The notes beneath the pieces are model-generated. The model did not search any database. It saw only the letters and a program-made list of their open reading frames with translations, and was not told the DNA's origin. The position numbers were made by a program, and so were the translations under genes. This document shows, one piece after another, positions 1 to 8,662 of a stretch of DNA of 64,000 nucleotides (its first letter is position 1; every line of letters begins with the position of its first letter). Source of the DNA: Agromyces mediolanus (GTDB taxonomy: Bacteria; Actinomycetota; Actinomycetes; Actinomycetales; Microbacteriaceae); NCBI RefSeq assembly GCF_014648575.1, contig NZ_BMRJ01000002.1:350149-414148 (forward strand), written 5' to 3'.

Positions 1-35
1 CTCGCTGTTTCAGTGGGCCGCTCAGCGGCGGCGGC

Positions 36-998
36 TCACTCCAGGCCCTTGATGACGATCGCGTCGGTCGGCGGCGCCGTGTGGTGCGGATCGACGTAGA
101 CGTCCGGCTCGATGTAGATCACCCGGGCCGCCGGAACGGCCTGGCGGATGCGCTGCTCGATGACGTTCGTCGCGGCCGCGACCTCGAGCAGTCGCTGATC
201 GGCGGCGAACCCCAGCTTCGCCGCGACGAGCAGCTCGTCCGGCCCGAGGTACAGGGTCTTCATGTGGATGATCCGCTCGATCTCCGGGCCCGCCGTGATC
301 GCCCGTTCGATCTTCTCGACGTCGGCGTCGTTCGCGCCCTCGCCGACGAGCAGGCTCTTCGTCTCGATGCCGAGCACGATCGCCACGACGATCAGCAGCG
401 TGCCGATCATGAGCGTGCCGATCGCGTCGAACAGCGGGTTGCCCGTGAGGATCGTGAGCCCCACGCCGAAGAGGGCGAAGACGAGGCCGAGCAGCGCCGC
501 GACATCCTCCAGCAGCACCACCGGCAGCTCCGGCGCCTTCGCCCGGCGCACGAACTGCACCCAGCTCTGCCGGCCGCGCAGCGGGTTCGACTCCTTGATC
601 GCGGTGCGCAGCGAGAACGACTCGAGCACGATCGCGATCACGAGCACCAGGATCGGTAGCCACGGCACCTCGAGCGGGTGCGGGTGCTGGATCTTCTCGA
701 TGCCCTCGTAGATCGAGAACAGGCCGCCGACGGAGAACAGGATGATCGCGACGACGAAGGCGTAGACGTAGCGCTCCCGGCCGTAGCCGAAGGGGTGCTC
801 CTTGTCGGCCGCGCGCCGCGCCTTGCGGCCGCCGAAGATCAGCAGCAGCTGATTGCCCGAATCGGCGAAGGAGTGCACCGCCTCCGCGAGCATCGAGCTC
901 GAGCCCGAGAACGCCCACGCGATGAGCTTCGTGATCGCGATGCCGAGATTGGCGAGGAAGGCCGCGATGATGGCTTTGGTTCCGCCCGATGCGCTCAT
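36..998 (-). CDS. Cation diffusion facilitator (CDF) family metal transporter
   Basis: Predicted inner-membrane divalent-cation/proton antiporter of 320 residues, the usual CDF length. The N-terminal half carries several hydrophobic segments and the metal-site motif HSFAD (H42, D46), followed by the GNQLLL stretch typical of the family. A second acidic motif (LEDVAAL) lies near residue 160, and a cytoplasmic C-terminal domain ends around VIKGLE. The family exports Zn, Fe, Co or Mn; the substrate cannot be told here. The chosen ATG has no Shine-Dalgarno but sits 6 bases after TAGAAT, which fits a leaderless transcript. The start region is part of a 69-bp tandem triplication. Confidence 0.9.
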   Translation of the reverse strand: MSASGGTKAIIAAFLANLGIAITKLIAWAFSGSSSMLAEAVHSFADSGNQLLLIFGGRKARRAADKEHPFGYGRERYVYAFVVAIILFSVGGLFSIYEGIEKIQHPHPLEVPWLPILVLVIAIVLESFSLRTAIKESNPLRGRQSWVQFVRRAKAPELPVVLLEDVAALLGLVFALFGVGLTILTGNPLFDAIGTLMIGTLLIVVAIVLGIETKSLLVGEGANDADVEKIERAITAGPEIERIIHMKTLYLGPDELLVAAKLGFAADQRLLEVAAATNVIEQRIRQAVPAARVIYIEPDVYVDPHHTAPPTDAIVIKGLE

Positions 999-1004
999 GG
1001 ATCG

Positions 1005-1010
1005 ATTCTA
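1005..1010 (-). promoter_or_regulatory. Leaderless-type -10 box (TAGAAT) for the CDF gene
   Basis: TAGAAT lies exactly 6 bases before the ATG at 998 with no Shine-Dalgarno between them. This is the geometry of actinobacterial leaderless mRNAs. Confidence 0.5.
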
Positions 1011-1136
1011 GGAGTGGTGGATGCCGCGAGCGTGATGGGCTCTGCCGATTGCGCCCGATGCGCTCATGGATCGATTCTCGGAGTGGTGGATGCCGCGAGC
1101 GTGATGGGCTCTGCCGATTGCGCCCGATGCGCTCAT
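1008..1136 (-). other. Possible 42-codon upstream reading frame made by the repeat
   Basis: Because 69 is a multiple of 3, the copied start codons are in frame with each other. Reading from the ATG of the outermost copy gives two peptide repeats that begin MSASGAIGRAHHARG, closed by TAG at 1008-1010, four codons before the CDF ATG. No ribosome binding site is visible. It may simply be a by-product of the duplication. Confidence 0.25.
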
Positions 1137-1208
1137 GGATCGATTCTCGGAGTGGTGGATGCCGCGAGCGTGATGGGTTGCGCCACCGACGCCGGCTCTG
1201 TGGCGGCG

Positions 1209-2696
1209 TCAGTCGATCTGCTGGAGGTGCGTGGTCGACGTGCCGAGGTTCTGGGCGAGCCGTTCGAAGCGCTCCGGCTTGGTGCGTCGCCAGTGCCTCG
1301 CGAGCAGCACGCCGCCGAGGAACAGCAGCGGCGTCGGCAGGATCAGCGCCCCGTTCACCAGGACGCCTTCCAAGCCGCTGATGATCGAGAAGTTCAGCAC
1401 CACGACGACCCAGGCGATCGCGAGACCGATCGCGCCGACGAGGGGCGCGACGATCACGCGCCACGGGTGGTGGCCGCGCCGATCCCGCACGAAGTAGGCG
1501 ACGACGGCGAACCCCGCCACCGCCTGCGCGAAGATGATCGCCGCGACGCCCGTGGCGTACACGACCATCGCGAACACCAGGAACGGGTCGGCCCCCGTCA
1601 CCGCGCAGAGGGCGATCGGCACCATGGCGATGGCCGAGACCGCGAGGCTCGCGTTCGCCGGCGAGCCGTGCTTCGGGTGCACCCGGCCCAGCACCGCGGG
1701 CAGCGCGCCGTCGCGGCCCAGCGAGAACAGGTAGCGCGCCGAGGCGTTGTGGAACGCCATGACGCAGGCGACGAAGCTCGTCACGACGAGCACCGACAGC
1801 ACGACGGCCGCCCAGTGCCCGAGGTAGGTGTCGGACGCGGCGAAGATCATGTCCTGGAAATCGTCCTGCGCGGCCGCCTCGAGGACCCCCTCGGTGCCGA
1901 ACGCGACCGTGTACAGCCAGAACGCGAAGGAGTAGAAGATGCCGAGGAAGCCGACGGCGATGTACGTCGCGAGCGGCACGGTGCGCTCGGGGCGCTTCGC
2001 CTCCTCGGCGTAGATCGCCGTGCCCTCGAAGCCCACGAAGGCGCCGAAGCCGAGCACGAACAGCGCCGCGGCGCCGGGGACGAAGAGGTGCGCCGGGTTG
2101 TACGACTCCGCCGAGGCCGGCTCGGGGCCGCCGGTGACGAGCACCGCGACGGAGAGGAGCACGAGGATCGCGACCTCCGCCGTGAGCAGCACCGCGAGCA
2201 GGCGCGCACCCGCCTCGGCGCTGCGCCGACCGAGGAAGGCGACGAGCACCCAGCCGAGCAGGGCGCCGATCGTCCAGTGCACCTCGACGCCGAAGATCGT
2301 GCGCACGCCGATGCTCGTGAAGATGCCGATGAAGCCGAAGAAGCTCGCGGTGAGCACGACGTAGGCGAAGGTCGTGACCGCGGCGATGCCGAGCCCGGCG
2401 GGCCGGCCGAGCCCGCGTCCGACGTACGCGTAGAACGCGGCGGCGTTCGTGACGTGCTTGCTCATGGCCGTGAAGCCCATCGCGAAGCAGATCAGCACCG
2501 CGGCGCAGATCAGCATGGCGAGCGGGCCGCCGAGGCCGCCGAGCCGGAAGTTCGTGGGCCCCGAGCTCGCCGCCACGGTCAGCGGCGCAGCCGCGGATAC
2601 CACCAGGGACACGACCGCGAAGATGCCGAGCCGACCCGGCCGCAGTCGCTGCGGCGCTCCGGGGCCTGAGGTTTCTTGGGATCGGACTTCGGTCAC
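1209..2696 (-). CDS. APC superfamily amino acid permease
   Basis: Secondary transporter of 495 residues with about twelve hydrophobic segments. The N-terminus has the APC pattern LGIFAVVSLVVSAAAPLTV, and FYAYVGRGLGRPAG follows near residue 90. The family moves amino acids or amines by proton symport or exchange; the substrate is unknown. The GTG start at 2696 is preferred because GAAGGAG lies 7 bases upstream. It is transcribed divergently from proC with about 180 bases between, and reads toward the CDF gene as a separate unit. Confidence 0.85.
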   Translation of the reverse strand: MTEVRSQETSGPGAPQRLRPGRLGIFAVVSLVVSAAAPLTVAASSGPTNFRLGGLGGPLAMLICAAVLICFAMGFTAMSKHVTNAAAFYAYVGRGLGRPAGLGIAAVTTFAYVVLTASFFGFIGIFTSIGVRTIFGVEVHWTIGALLGWVLVAFLGRRSAEAGARLLAVLLTAEVAILVLLSVAVLVTGGPEPASAESYNPAHLFVPGAAALFVLGFGAFVGFEGTAIYAEEAKRPERTVPLATYIAVGFLGIFYSFAFWLYTVAFGTEGVLEAAAQDDFQDMIFAASDTYLGHWAAVVLSVLVVTSFVACVMAFHNASARYLFSLGRDGALPAVLGRVHPKHGSPANASLAVSAIAMVPIALCAVTGADPFLVFAMVVYATGVAAIIFAQAVAGFAVVAYFVRDRRGHHPWRVIVAPLVGAIGLAIAWVVVVLNFSIISGLEGVLVNGALILPTPLLFLGGVLLARHWRRTKPERFERLAQNLGTSTTHLQQID

Positions 2697-2862
2697 GGTG
2701 GGACTCCTTCGCCGTCGCGCTCGCTCGCGCTCGTGCGCGATGGGACTGAGGGCGACGGTAGCGAGGCGCCGGGATACCAGTCATGCGTTCCAGCGTCACT
2801 GCGCGCGATCGGTCAACCGCTGTGCGCGCATCGTCAAGCGATGCGGCTCGCCGGGCCGCTCC

Positions 2863-2868
2863 TAGGAT
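2863..2868 (+). promoter_or_regulatory. Leaderless-type -10 box (TAGGAT) for proC
   Basis: TAGGAT is followed by GGGCGC and then the proC ATG at 2875. There is no Shine-Dalgarno, so the transcript probably starts at the ATG. Confidence 0.6.
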
Positions 2869-2874
2869 GGGCGC

Positions 2875-3720
2875 ATGACTGCCGACGCGCCATCCCTTCC
2901 CGTCATCGCGTTCCTCGGCGCCGGATCCATGGCGCGCGCCGTGCTGCACGGCCTCCTGCAGCCGGGCGTCGCCGTCGACGGCATCCGCGCCACCAACCGG
3001 AGCGCCGTGAAGGCCGCCGAGCTCGCCGAGCTGCCCGGCGTCACCGCCTTCGCGACGGAGCAGGATGCCGAGGCGAACCGCCGCGCGGTCGCCGGAGCCG
3101 GCCTCGTCGTCGTCGCCGTGAAGCCCGCGATGGTGCCGGAGCTGCTGCGCGAGATCGCCGATGCGCTCGAGCCGGGCACCGTCGTCGTCTCCGTGGCTGC
3201 CGGGGTCACCGTCGCGACGTTCGAGTCGATCCTGCCCGAGCACGTCGCCGTCGTCCGCACCATGCCGAACACGCCCGCCGTCGTCGGCCGCGCCGTGACC
3301 GGCGTCTCCGCGGGCACGCGCTCGAGCGACGCGGAGCTCGCCCTCGTCGTGCGCCTGTTCGAGACCGTCGGCGAGGTGCTCGTCGTGCCCGAGGCGCAGC
3401 TCGACGCGCTCTCCACGATCTCGGGCTCGGGCCCGGCGTACGTGTTCTACCTCATCGAACAGCTCACCGCCGCCGCCGTCGCGAAGGGCTTCACAGCCGA
3501 GCAGGCGGCGACGATGGTGCAGGGCACCTTCCGCGGCGCGTGCGAACTGCTCGCCGCATCGGGGGAGGAGCCCGCCGAGCTCCGCCGCCGCGTGACGAGC
3601 CCGAAGGGCACCACCGAACGGGCGGTCGCCGTGCTCGAGTCCGCCGGGTTCGAGGAGATCTTCGCCCGCGCGACCGACGCCGCGCTCGCCCGCGCGCGCG
3701 AACTCGCCGCCGGCGCATGA
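2875..3720 (+). CDS. proC: Pyrroline-5-carboxylate reductase
   Basis: Cytosolic NAD(P)H-dependent enzyme catalysing the last step of proline synthesis. The Rossmann motif FLGAGSMARAV is at residues 12-22. The C-terminal signature SGSGPAYVFYLIEQL (about residues 184-198) and the downstream VTSPKGTTE segment are diagnostic. At 281 residues the length is normal. The gene appears leaderless, and its stop overlaps the next start as ATGA, so proC and the hexosaminidase are likely co-transcribed. Confidence 0.95.
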   Translation: MTADAPSLPVIAFLGAGSMARAVLHGLLQPGVAVDGIRATNRSAVKAAELAELPGVTAFATEQDAEANRRAVAGAGLVVVAVKPAMVPELLREIADALEPGTVVVSVAAGVTVATFESILPEHVAVVRTMPNTPAVVGRAVTGVSAGTRSSDAELALVVRLFETVGEVLVVPEAQLDALSTISGSGPAYVFYLIEQLTAAAVAKGFTAEQAATMVQGTFRGACELLAASGEEPAELRRRVTSPKGTTERAVAVLESAGFEEIFARATDAALARARELAAGA

Positions 3721-5021
3721 GCGCCGTCGTGCCGCCCGCCGCCGGGCTGCGTTTCCCGGGCGAGCCGCGCTTCGCCTGGCGCGGCGTCATGCTCGACGTC
3801 GCCCGGCGGTTCCGGCCGCTGCCGGAGCTCTTCCGCTTCGTCGACCTCCTCGCCGCGCACCGGATCACGGTGCTGCAGTTGCACCTCTCCGACGACCAGG
3901 GCTGGCGCTTCGAGGTGCGGGCGTACCCGAGGCTGACGGAAGTCGGCGGGCGCCGCTCCGAGACGCAGCTCGGCCACGGCCCGGCATCGACCCTCGACGG
4001 GGTGCCGCACGAGGGCTGGTACCGGCAGTCCGAGCTGCGCGAGCTCGTCGCCTACGCGGCGGAGCGGGGCATCCGCGTCGTGCCGGAGCTCGACGTCCCC
4101 GGGCACGCGAGCGCGATCCTCGCCGCGTACCCCGAGTTCGGCGTCGGCGGTGCCGAGGCGGTGGCGCGGCGCGTGCGCGAGCCGTGGACGCGCTTCGGCA
4201 TCAGCGACGAGGTGCTGAACGTCGAGGACGAGACCCTCGCCTTCGTCGGCACCGTCTTCGACGAGCTCTGCGAGGTCTTCGACGACGAGATCGTCGGCAT
4301 CGGCGGCGACGAGGTGCGCAAGGACCGCTGGCGCGCCGACCCGCGCACGCAGCGGCTCATGGCCGAGCGGGGCATCGCCGACGAGGAGGAGCTGCAGGCG
4401 TGGTTCCTCGGCCGCGTCGCCGACGGGCTCCGCGCCCGCGGTCGGCGCGCCGTCGGCTGGGACGAGATGCTCGAGGGCCGCGACCCGGCGCCCGATGCGA
4501 TCGTCGCGTCGTGGCGCGGCCCGGTCGGCGCCCGGCTCGGCGCGCGCCTCGGCCACGACGTCGTGCTCTGCCCCGACCTCTGGACCTACTTCGACTACCG
4601 CCAATCGGATGACCCGGCCGAGCCGATCCCGGTCGGCACCGTGCTCGCCCTGGAGGACGTGGCGGGCTTCGACCCGGTGCCGGCCGCCGAACCCGCCTGG
4701 TTCGCCGAACGGGTCGTCGGCGTGCAGGCGAACGTCTGGGCCGAGCACCTCGACGGGCCGGAGCGGCTCGACTACGCGGTGTTCCCGCGGCTCGGAGCGT
4801 TCGCCGAGGTCGCCTGGACGGGGCATCCGCTCGATCCGGCGGACTTCGCCGCGCGGCTGCCCGCGTACCTCGCCTGGCTCGACGAGCGCGGCGTCGGGTA
4901 CCGGCCGCCGTCCGGGCCTCGGCCCGAGCAGCAGCGGCCCGGAGTTCCCGGCGTGCCGCGCGACCGGGCGTCGCGCATCGCGGAGCTCGAGCGGCTCACC
5001 GCGGGGCTCGCGAGCTCCTGA
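3717..5021 (+). CDS. Glycoside hydrolase family 20 beta-N-acetylhexosaminidase, short form
   Basis: Predicted exo-hexosaminidase of 434 residues, smaller than typical GH20 enzymes because the non-catalytic N-terminal GH20b-like domain is missing; the barrel starts almost at once (FAWRGVMLDVARRF). HLSDDQGWRFE (about residue 57) and VPELDVPGHASAIL are family signatures. The catalytic Asp-Glu pair is D198-E199 in GIGGDE; the histidine that usually opens the H-x-GGDE motif is not obvious. No signal peptide is seen, so it is probably cytoplasmic, acting on imported amino-sugar oligomers. The ATG overlaps the proC stop. Confidence 0.85.
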   Translation: MSAVVPPAAGLRFPGEPRFAWRGVMLDVARRFRPLPELFRFVDLLAAHRITVLQLHLSDDQGWRFEVRAYPRLTEVGGRRSETQLGHGPASTLDGVPHEGWYRQSELRELVAYAAERGIRVVPELDVPGHASAILAAYPEFGVGGAEAVARRVREPWTRFGISDEVLNVEDETLAFVGTVFDELCEVFDDEIVGIGGDEVRKDRWRADPRTQRLMAERGIADEEELQAWFLGRVADGLRARGRRAVGWDEMLEGRDPAPDAIVASWRGPVGARLGARLGHDVVLCPDLWTYFDYRQSDDPAEPIPVGTVLALEDVAGFDPVPAAEPAWFAERVVGVQANVWAEHLDGPERLDYAVFPRLGAFAEVAWTGHPLDPADFAARLPAYLAWLDERGVGYRPPSGPRPEQQRPGVPGVPRDRASRIAELERLTAGLASS

Positions 5022-5073
5022 GACGTGGAACGCGGATGGATGTCTCGGCCCCGCGCTGCACGGCAGGCCCGAG

Positions 5074-6300
5074 CTACGATCGCGCGACAGTCTCGGCGGC
5101 GTCGAACGCTGCGGCAACTGCCTGCTGGAACTCGTGGTTAAGCAGGTAGTCCGCCGCCGTCTGGGCGAGCGCGATCGCGGCATCTGCGATCGTATCGTCG
5201 GCAGTGCGACTGACTGCGAGCTCCGCGAACTCTGCGGTGTGCAGGGCAGTGCCAGTTGGACCGATCGAGACCATCGGGTGGATGCTCGGTATGCGAATGC
5301 TGACGTTGCCCATGTCAGTCGAGCCGGCACCTGTGTCCAGTGCCGCTCCGAAAGAGGCGGCGCCACGTTCCCTGCCCGACAGGTGCGTCATGAACCGGGT
5401 AGCGAGCGGGTCGTTGCTCCGCAACGGCAGGCTCGGCGCATCGTCCCACTCTGCGGTCGCGACGGTGCCAGTCAGCAGCGCAGCGCCATCGAACACAGCC
5501 TGGGCGCGCCCGATCAGCGCGGTCAGGCCGGGCTCGCTCGGCGACCGAAGATAGAAGCGGGCAGCGGCATGCTCGGGGACGATGTTCGGAGAGTGGCCGC
5601 CATCGGTGATGATGCCGTGGATCCGTTCGCCGGGGCGCAGGTGCTGCCGGAGTGCGGCGATTCCCTGGTAGGCGGCCACCACTGCATCGAGCGCATTCAA
5701 ACCCTCGTCTGGGGACGCCGATGCGTGCGCCGCCCGCCCCCGGAAGGAAACGGCGACCTCAGTCAGACCCAAGACCGGCATCGCCGCAACATCGGGGCCG
5801 GCGTGCGGGTGGATCATGAGTGCGGCGTCGACATCATCGAAGGCGCCGGCTCGGGCCATGTGTTCCTTGCCGTTGCCGTTCTCTTCAGCCGGCGTTCCGA
5901 GCAGAACGATGGTCCCCGCGAGCTCGTCGGCGACCTTGCGAAGCGCGAGGAAAGCGCCGACGGCGGTGGCAGCGATCACATTGTGCCCGCAGGCATGGCC
6001 GAGAACGGGCAGCGCGTCATATTCGGCGAGAATCGCGATAGTCGGCCCTGGGCCGGCGGCTCCATCGAACCGCGCTACGAGTGATGTGTCCAGCCCGAAT
6101 ACGGCGCGGGAGGATTCGATCCCGTGTGCAGCGAGGACGTCGGCGATGCGCGAAACTGCGCCGACCTCGTCGAAGCCGAGCTCGGGGTTCGCGTGGATGG
6201 CGTGGCTGAGCGAGATCAGCAGGGGATGCACCGACTCCACCGCGGACTCGATCTGAGGAAGACTAGGGGCCAGGGTCACGGATGCCGATGGTAGGCGCAT
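5074..6300 (-). CDS. M20D-type metallo-amidohydrolase (N-acyl amino acid hydrolase)
   Basis: Zinc-dependent aminoacylase/carboxypeptidase-like enzyme of 408 residues. Metal-binding motif GHACGHN is at 101-107 and TPAEENGNG follows near 135. The GHSPNIVPEHAAARF segment marks the dimerisation domain. Members cleave amides such as N-acetyl, indoleacetyl or p-aminobenzoyl amino acids; the substrate is not predictable. It is divergent from the GntR regulator with 53 bases between, and a candidate operator for that regulator lies in the gap. Codon use is visibly less GC3-biased than in proC. Confidence 0.85.
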   Translation of the reverse strand: MRLPSASVTLAPSLPQIESAVESVHPLLISLSHAIHANPELGFDEVGAVSRIADVLAAHGIESSRAVFGLDTSLVARFDGAAGPGPTIAILAEYDALPVLGHACGHNVIAATAVGAFLALRKVADELAGTIVLLGTPAEENGNGKEHMARAGAFDDVDAALMIHPHAGPDVAAMPVLGLTEVAVSFRGRAAHASASPDEGLNALDAVVAAYQGIAALRQHLRPGERIHGIITDGGHSPNIVPEHAAARFYLRSPSEPGLTALIGRAQAVFDGAALLTGTVATAEWDDAPSLPLRSNDPLATRFMTHLSGRERGAASFGAALDTGAGSTDMGNVSIRIPSIHPMVSIGPTGTALHTAEFAELAVSRTADDTIADAAIALAQTAADYLLNHEFQQAVAAAFDAAETVARS

Positions 6301-6315
6301 GACGTAGCGGACGTC

Positions 6316-6339
6316 AATAGGGTCCGTGCGGATCCAAAT
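6316..6339. promoter_or_regulatory. Candidate GntR operator, copy 1
   Basis: A 24-base segment containing GGGTCCGTGCGGATCCAAAT matches the segment at 7212-7235 at about 18 of 24 positions, with GGATCCAAAT identical. It lies between the divergent amidohydrolase and regulator genes, where an autoregulatory operator is expected. Confidence 0.5.
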
Positions 6340-6353
6340 TACGGAGGGTGGAG

Positions 6354-7121
6354 ATGGTGCAGCCTGGAATCGGCGAGCTCGGTGATCGCCGGGGAGCCGA
6401 ATCCTGGCGGCTTGTCGCCGAGATGCTCAGGAAGCGCATCGCGCTTGGTGGCATGGAACCGGGCTCGAAACTACCCACAGAACGCGAACTGTCAGCGATT
6501 CTCGGGGTCGGGCGGAACACGGTCCGGCGGGCAGTTCGCCAGCTCGCTCAGGACGGGCTCGTTGTCACCACGCTTGGACGCTCGGGCGGGACCCGCCTGG
6601 CGGATGGCGTTCGGCTGGGGGAAGTGAGCGTCGGCGAGCGCGCGGTCGTCGCCGCAGAGTTTCGGGCTGCGATCCGCGACTACATGGAGTACCGGATCAT
6701 CTTGGAGCCGGCCGTGGCGCGGCTGGCCGCGGAGCGCGGGCCGACTGCGGCGAGGCGTTCGCTGGTGGAGATGTTCGACGAGGAGATCGCGGACGACGCC
6801 GATTACCAGCGCATCGATACGCGTTTCCACTTCGCGATCGCGGAGGCCGCCGGCAACGAACCACTCCGGCGGGCCGTCGAGGACGCGCGTATGGAGATGT
6901 TCGTGCGTGGGAACGCTCTCTGGCTCGGAACCGAATGGTCACTCGTCTACCGCGAAGGAATCAGTGGGGCGCAGATCTTCGAGCACGAGCACCGCGCGCT
7001 CGCGCTGGCGATCCTGGCGGGAGACGGGGATGCGGCTGAGCGGCTGATGCGCGCCCACCTGGTCGAATCGCGTGACGAGTTCTATGCCCTCGTCTCGCAT
7101 TTTGAACGGCTCGGCGTCTGA
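6354..7121 (+). CDS. GntR family regulator, FadR/FCD subgroup
   Basis: Transcription factor of 255 residues. The winged-helix DNA-binding domain occupies roughly residues 15-80 (GSKLPTERELSAILGVGRN then TVRRAVRQLAQDGLV). An all-helical FCD ligand-binding domain follows, with the FH-x-AIAEAAGN motif that carries metal/acid-binding residues. ATG 6354 is chosen over GTG 6348 because GGAGG at 6343-6347 touches the GTG but is 6 bases from the ATG. It probably controls the divergent amidohydrolase and the downstream decarboxylase/transport genes, since both promoter regions share a motif. Confidence 0.88.
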   Translation: MVQPGIGELGDRRGAESWRLVAEMLRKRIALGGMEPGSKLPTERELSAILGVGRNTVRRAVRQLAQDGLVVTTLGRSGGTRLADGVRLGEVSVGERAVVAAEFRAAIRDYMEYRIILEPAVARLAAERGPTAARRSLVEMFDEEIADDADYQRIDTRFHFAIAEAAGNEPLRRAVEDARMEMFVRGNALWLGTEWSLVYREGISGAQIFEHEHRALALAILAGDGDAAERLMRAHLVESRDEFYALVSHFERLGV

Positions 7122-7211
7122 CGCATCGCATCGTCCCCTGAACCTCGAGTCGAACGATCGGTCGGCACGAATTCGGGCTTGACGCGCCCGGGCGATGGGT
7201 CGTAGCTTCCT

Positions 7212-7235
7212 ATTTGGGTTCGTATGGATCCAAAT
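7212..7235. promoter_or_regulatory. Candidate GntR operator, copy 2, upstream of the decarboxylase
   Basis: The segment has inverted ends ATTTGG and CCAAAT around a 12-base spacer and repeats the core of the copy at 6316-6339 (GGGT-C-CGT and GGATCCAAAT). It ends 17 bases before the decarboxylase start codon. This is a good candidate for repression of the decarboxylase/ABC operon by the adjacent GntR protein. Confidence 0.55.
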
Positions 7236-7252
7236 AAGACTCTGGAGATGAA

Positions 7253-8626
7253 GTGCACACGTCCGACCCCGCTCTGACCGATGTCGTCCTCGAGCACGTG
7301 CGCCGCCGCCTCGCCGCAGACCCTGCACCGCTGGGGCGCAGAGGCGACGCCCACGAACTCGCTGCAGGGCTGGACGGCGCGATCGGTGCGGAGCCGCTCG
7401 GCCTCGACGCAGCGATGCGCCTCTACGTCCAGCACATCGAACCGACGATCGCCTCGAGCCGCAGCCCCCGCTACCTTGCCTACATTCCGGCGGCGCCGAC
7501 GCCGGCAGCGACCGCCTTCGACATGCTCGTCTCCGCCTTCGCGCTGCACGGGGACGGATGGGAGGACTGCTCTGGAGCGATCGCCGCTGAGAACCAGGCG
7601 CTCCGAGTCATCGCCGACCGTGCAGGACTCCCGGCGGGGGCGGGCGGGTGCTTTGTCAGCGGTGGATCGGCTGGCAATCTCTCGGCGCTGGTGGTCGCTC
7701 GCGACAGCCGTCCTCCGGTGACCCGGCCCAGGATCGCCGTCACTGCCGAGACTCATTCCTCAGTCGCGAACACGCTGCGGATCATCGGGGTCGAGCCCTT
7801 CCTCGTGCCGGTCGAGGATCATCGGTTGACCGGAGCCGCGCTCCGCGCCGCACTCCTCGAGGACGAAGCGCCCGAGACAGTTATCGCCGTCGTAGCGACC
7901 GCCGGAACCACCAACGCCGGCATCATCGACGATCTCGAGGGGATCGCGGAGGTTGCGCGAGAACTCGGGATCTGGTTCCACATCGACGCCGCGTACGGGG
8001 GAGGTGCGTTGTTCTCGGATCGACTCCGGCCCGCGTTCGCCGGGATCGAGCATGCGGACGCCGTGGTCATCGACCCCCACAAATGGCTGTTCACTCCGTT
8101 CGACTGCGGCGCCGTTCTCTATCGGGACCCCGCCAAGGCGGCGGCGGTGCATACCCAGGAAGCGGAGTACCTCGGGAATCCGAACGCAGGCGAGTGGAAT
8201 CCGAGCGACTATGCCTATCACCTCACGCGTCGAGCGCGGGGCCTTCCGCTGTGGTTCTCTCTGGCGACCTACGGCATCGACGCATACGGGCGAGCTGTCG
8301 ACGCCGGCCGCGCCTTGGCGCTGGCGACGGCAGCGCTCATCGAAGCGAGCGACCAGCTCGAGCTCGTGCGCGAACCAGGGCTCTCGGTCGTACTGTTCCG
8401 ACGCCACGGTTGGGGACAGGGCGAATACGAAGCGTGGGGTGAGTTGCTGTTTGCCCGAGGACTCGCGTATGTCGCGCCGACGAAGTGGGAGGGGCGGCCA
8501 GTCGGAAGGCTGGTGTTCATCCATCCCGATCTCACCTTGGACGTGGTCCGCGAGATCCTCGCGACGCTCGAGGAGCCGACACCGACAGTTGCGCGCCGAG
8601 GGTCGCTCGCCCAGGTCGCTGAGTAG
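7253..8626 (+). CDS. PLP-dependent group II amino acid decarboxylase
   Basis: Predicted fold-type I enzyme of 457 residues, related to aromatic-L-amino-acid, tyrosine and glutamate decarboxylases, converting an amino acid to its amine. YIPAAPTPAA near 80 and FVSGGSAGNLSAL near 135 match the family. HIDAAYGG lies near 245, and the PLP-binding lysine is K277 in DPHKWLF. The GTG start follows GGAG at 7244-7247. It heads an apparent operon with the ABC importer, which suggests that the imported compound, or its hydrolysis product, is decarboxylated. Substrate unknown. Confidence 0.85.
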   Translation: MHTSDPALTDVVLEHVRRRLAADPAPLGRRGDAHELAAGLDGAIGAEPLGLDAAMRLYVQHIEPTIASSRSPRYLAYIPAAPTPAATAFDMLVSAFALHGDGWEDCSGAIAAENQALRVIADRAGLPAGAGGCFVSGGSAGNLSALVVARDSRPPVTRPRIAVTAETHSSVANTLRIIGVEPFLVPVEDHRLTGAALRAALLEDEAPETVIAVVATAGTTNAGIIDDLEGIAEVARELGIWFHIDAAYGGGALFSDRLRPAFAGIEHADAVVIDPHKWLFTPFDCGAVLYRDPAKAAAVHTQEAEYLGNPNAGEWNPSDYAYHLTRRARGLPLWFSLATYGIDAYGRAVDAGRALALATAALIEASDQLELVREPGLSVVLFRRHGWGQGEYEAWGELLFARGLAYVAPTKWEGRPVGRLVFIHPDLTLDVVREILATLEEPTPTVARRGSLAQVAE

Positions 8627-8662
8627 CGCGACCGACACAACGGTACGAAGGGTAGGAAACAC

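Larger units (their letters stand above)
983..1177. repeat. 69-bp tandem repeat, 2.8 copies, spanning the CDF start
   Basis: Three near-identical copies with a 69-base period; the string GCGCTCATGG begins at 991, 1060 and 1129. The unit contains the first five codons of the CDF gene plus its upstream region. Only the gene-proximal copy reads TAGAAT before the ATG (1005-1010). The two distal copies read GAGAAT, so they lose both the -10-like box and the in-frame stop. Confidence 0.95.

Noticed and set aside
22-3243. Very long open frame on the minus strand (over 1000 codons)
   Set aside because: It crosses three well-supported genes in the wrong frame and reads as low-complexity Arg/Gly/Ala sequence, a usual by-product of GC-rich codon bias.
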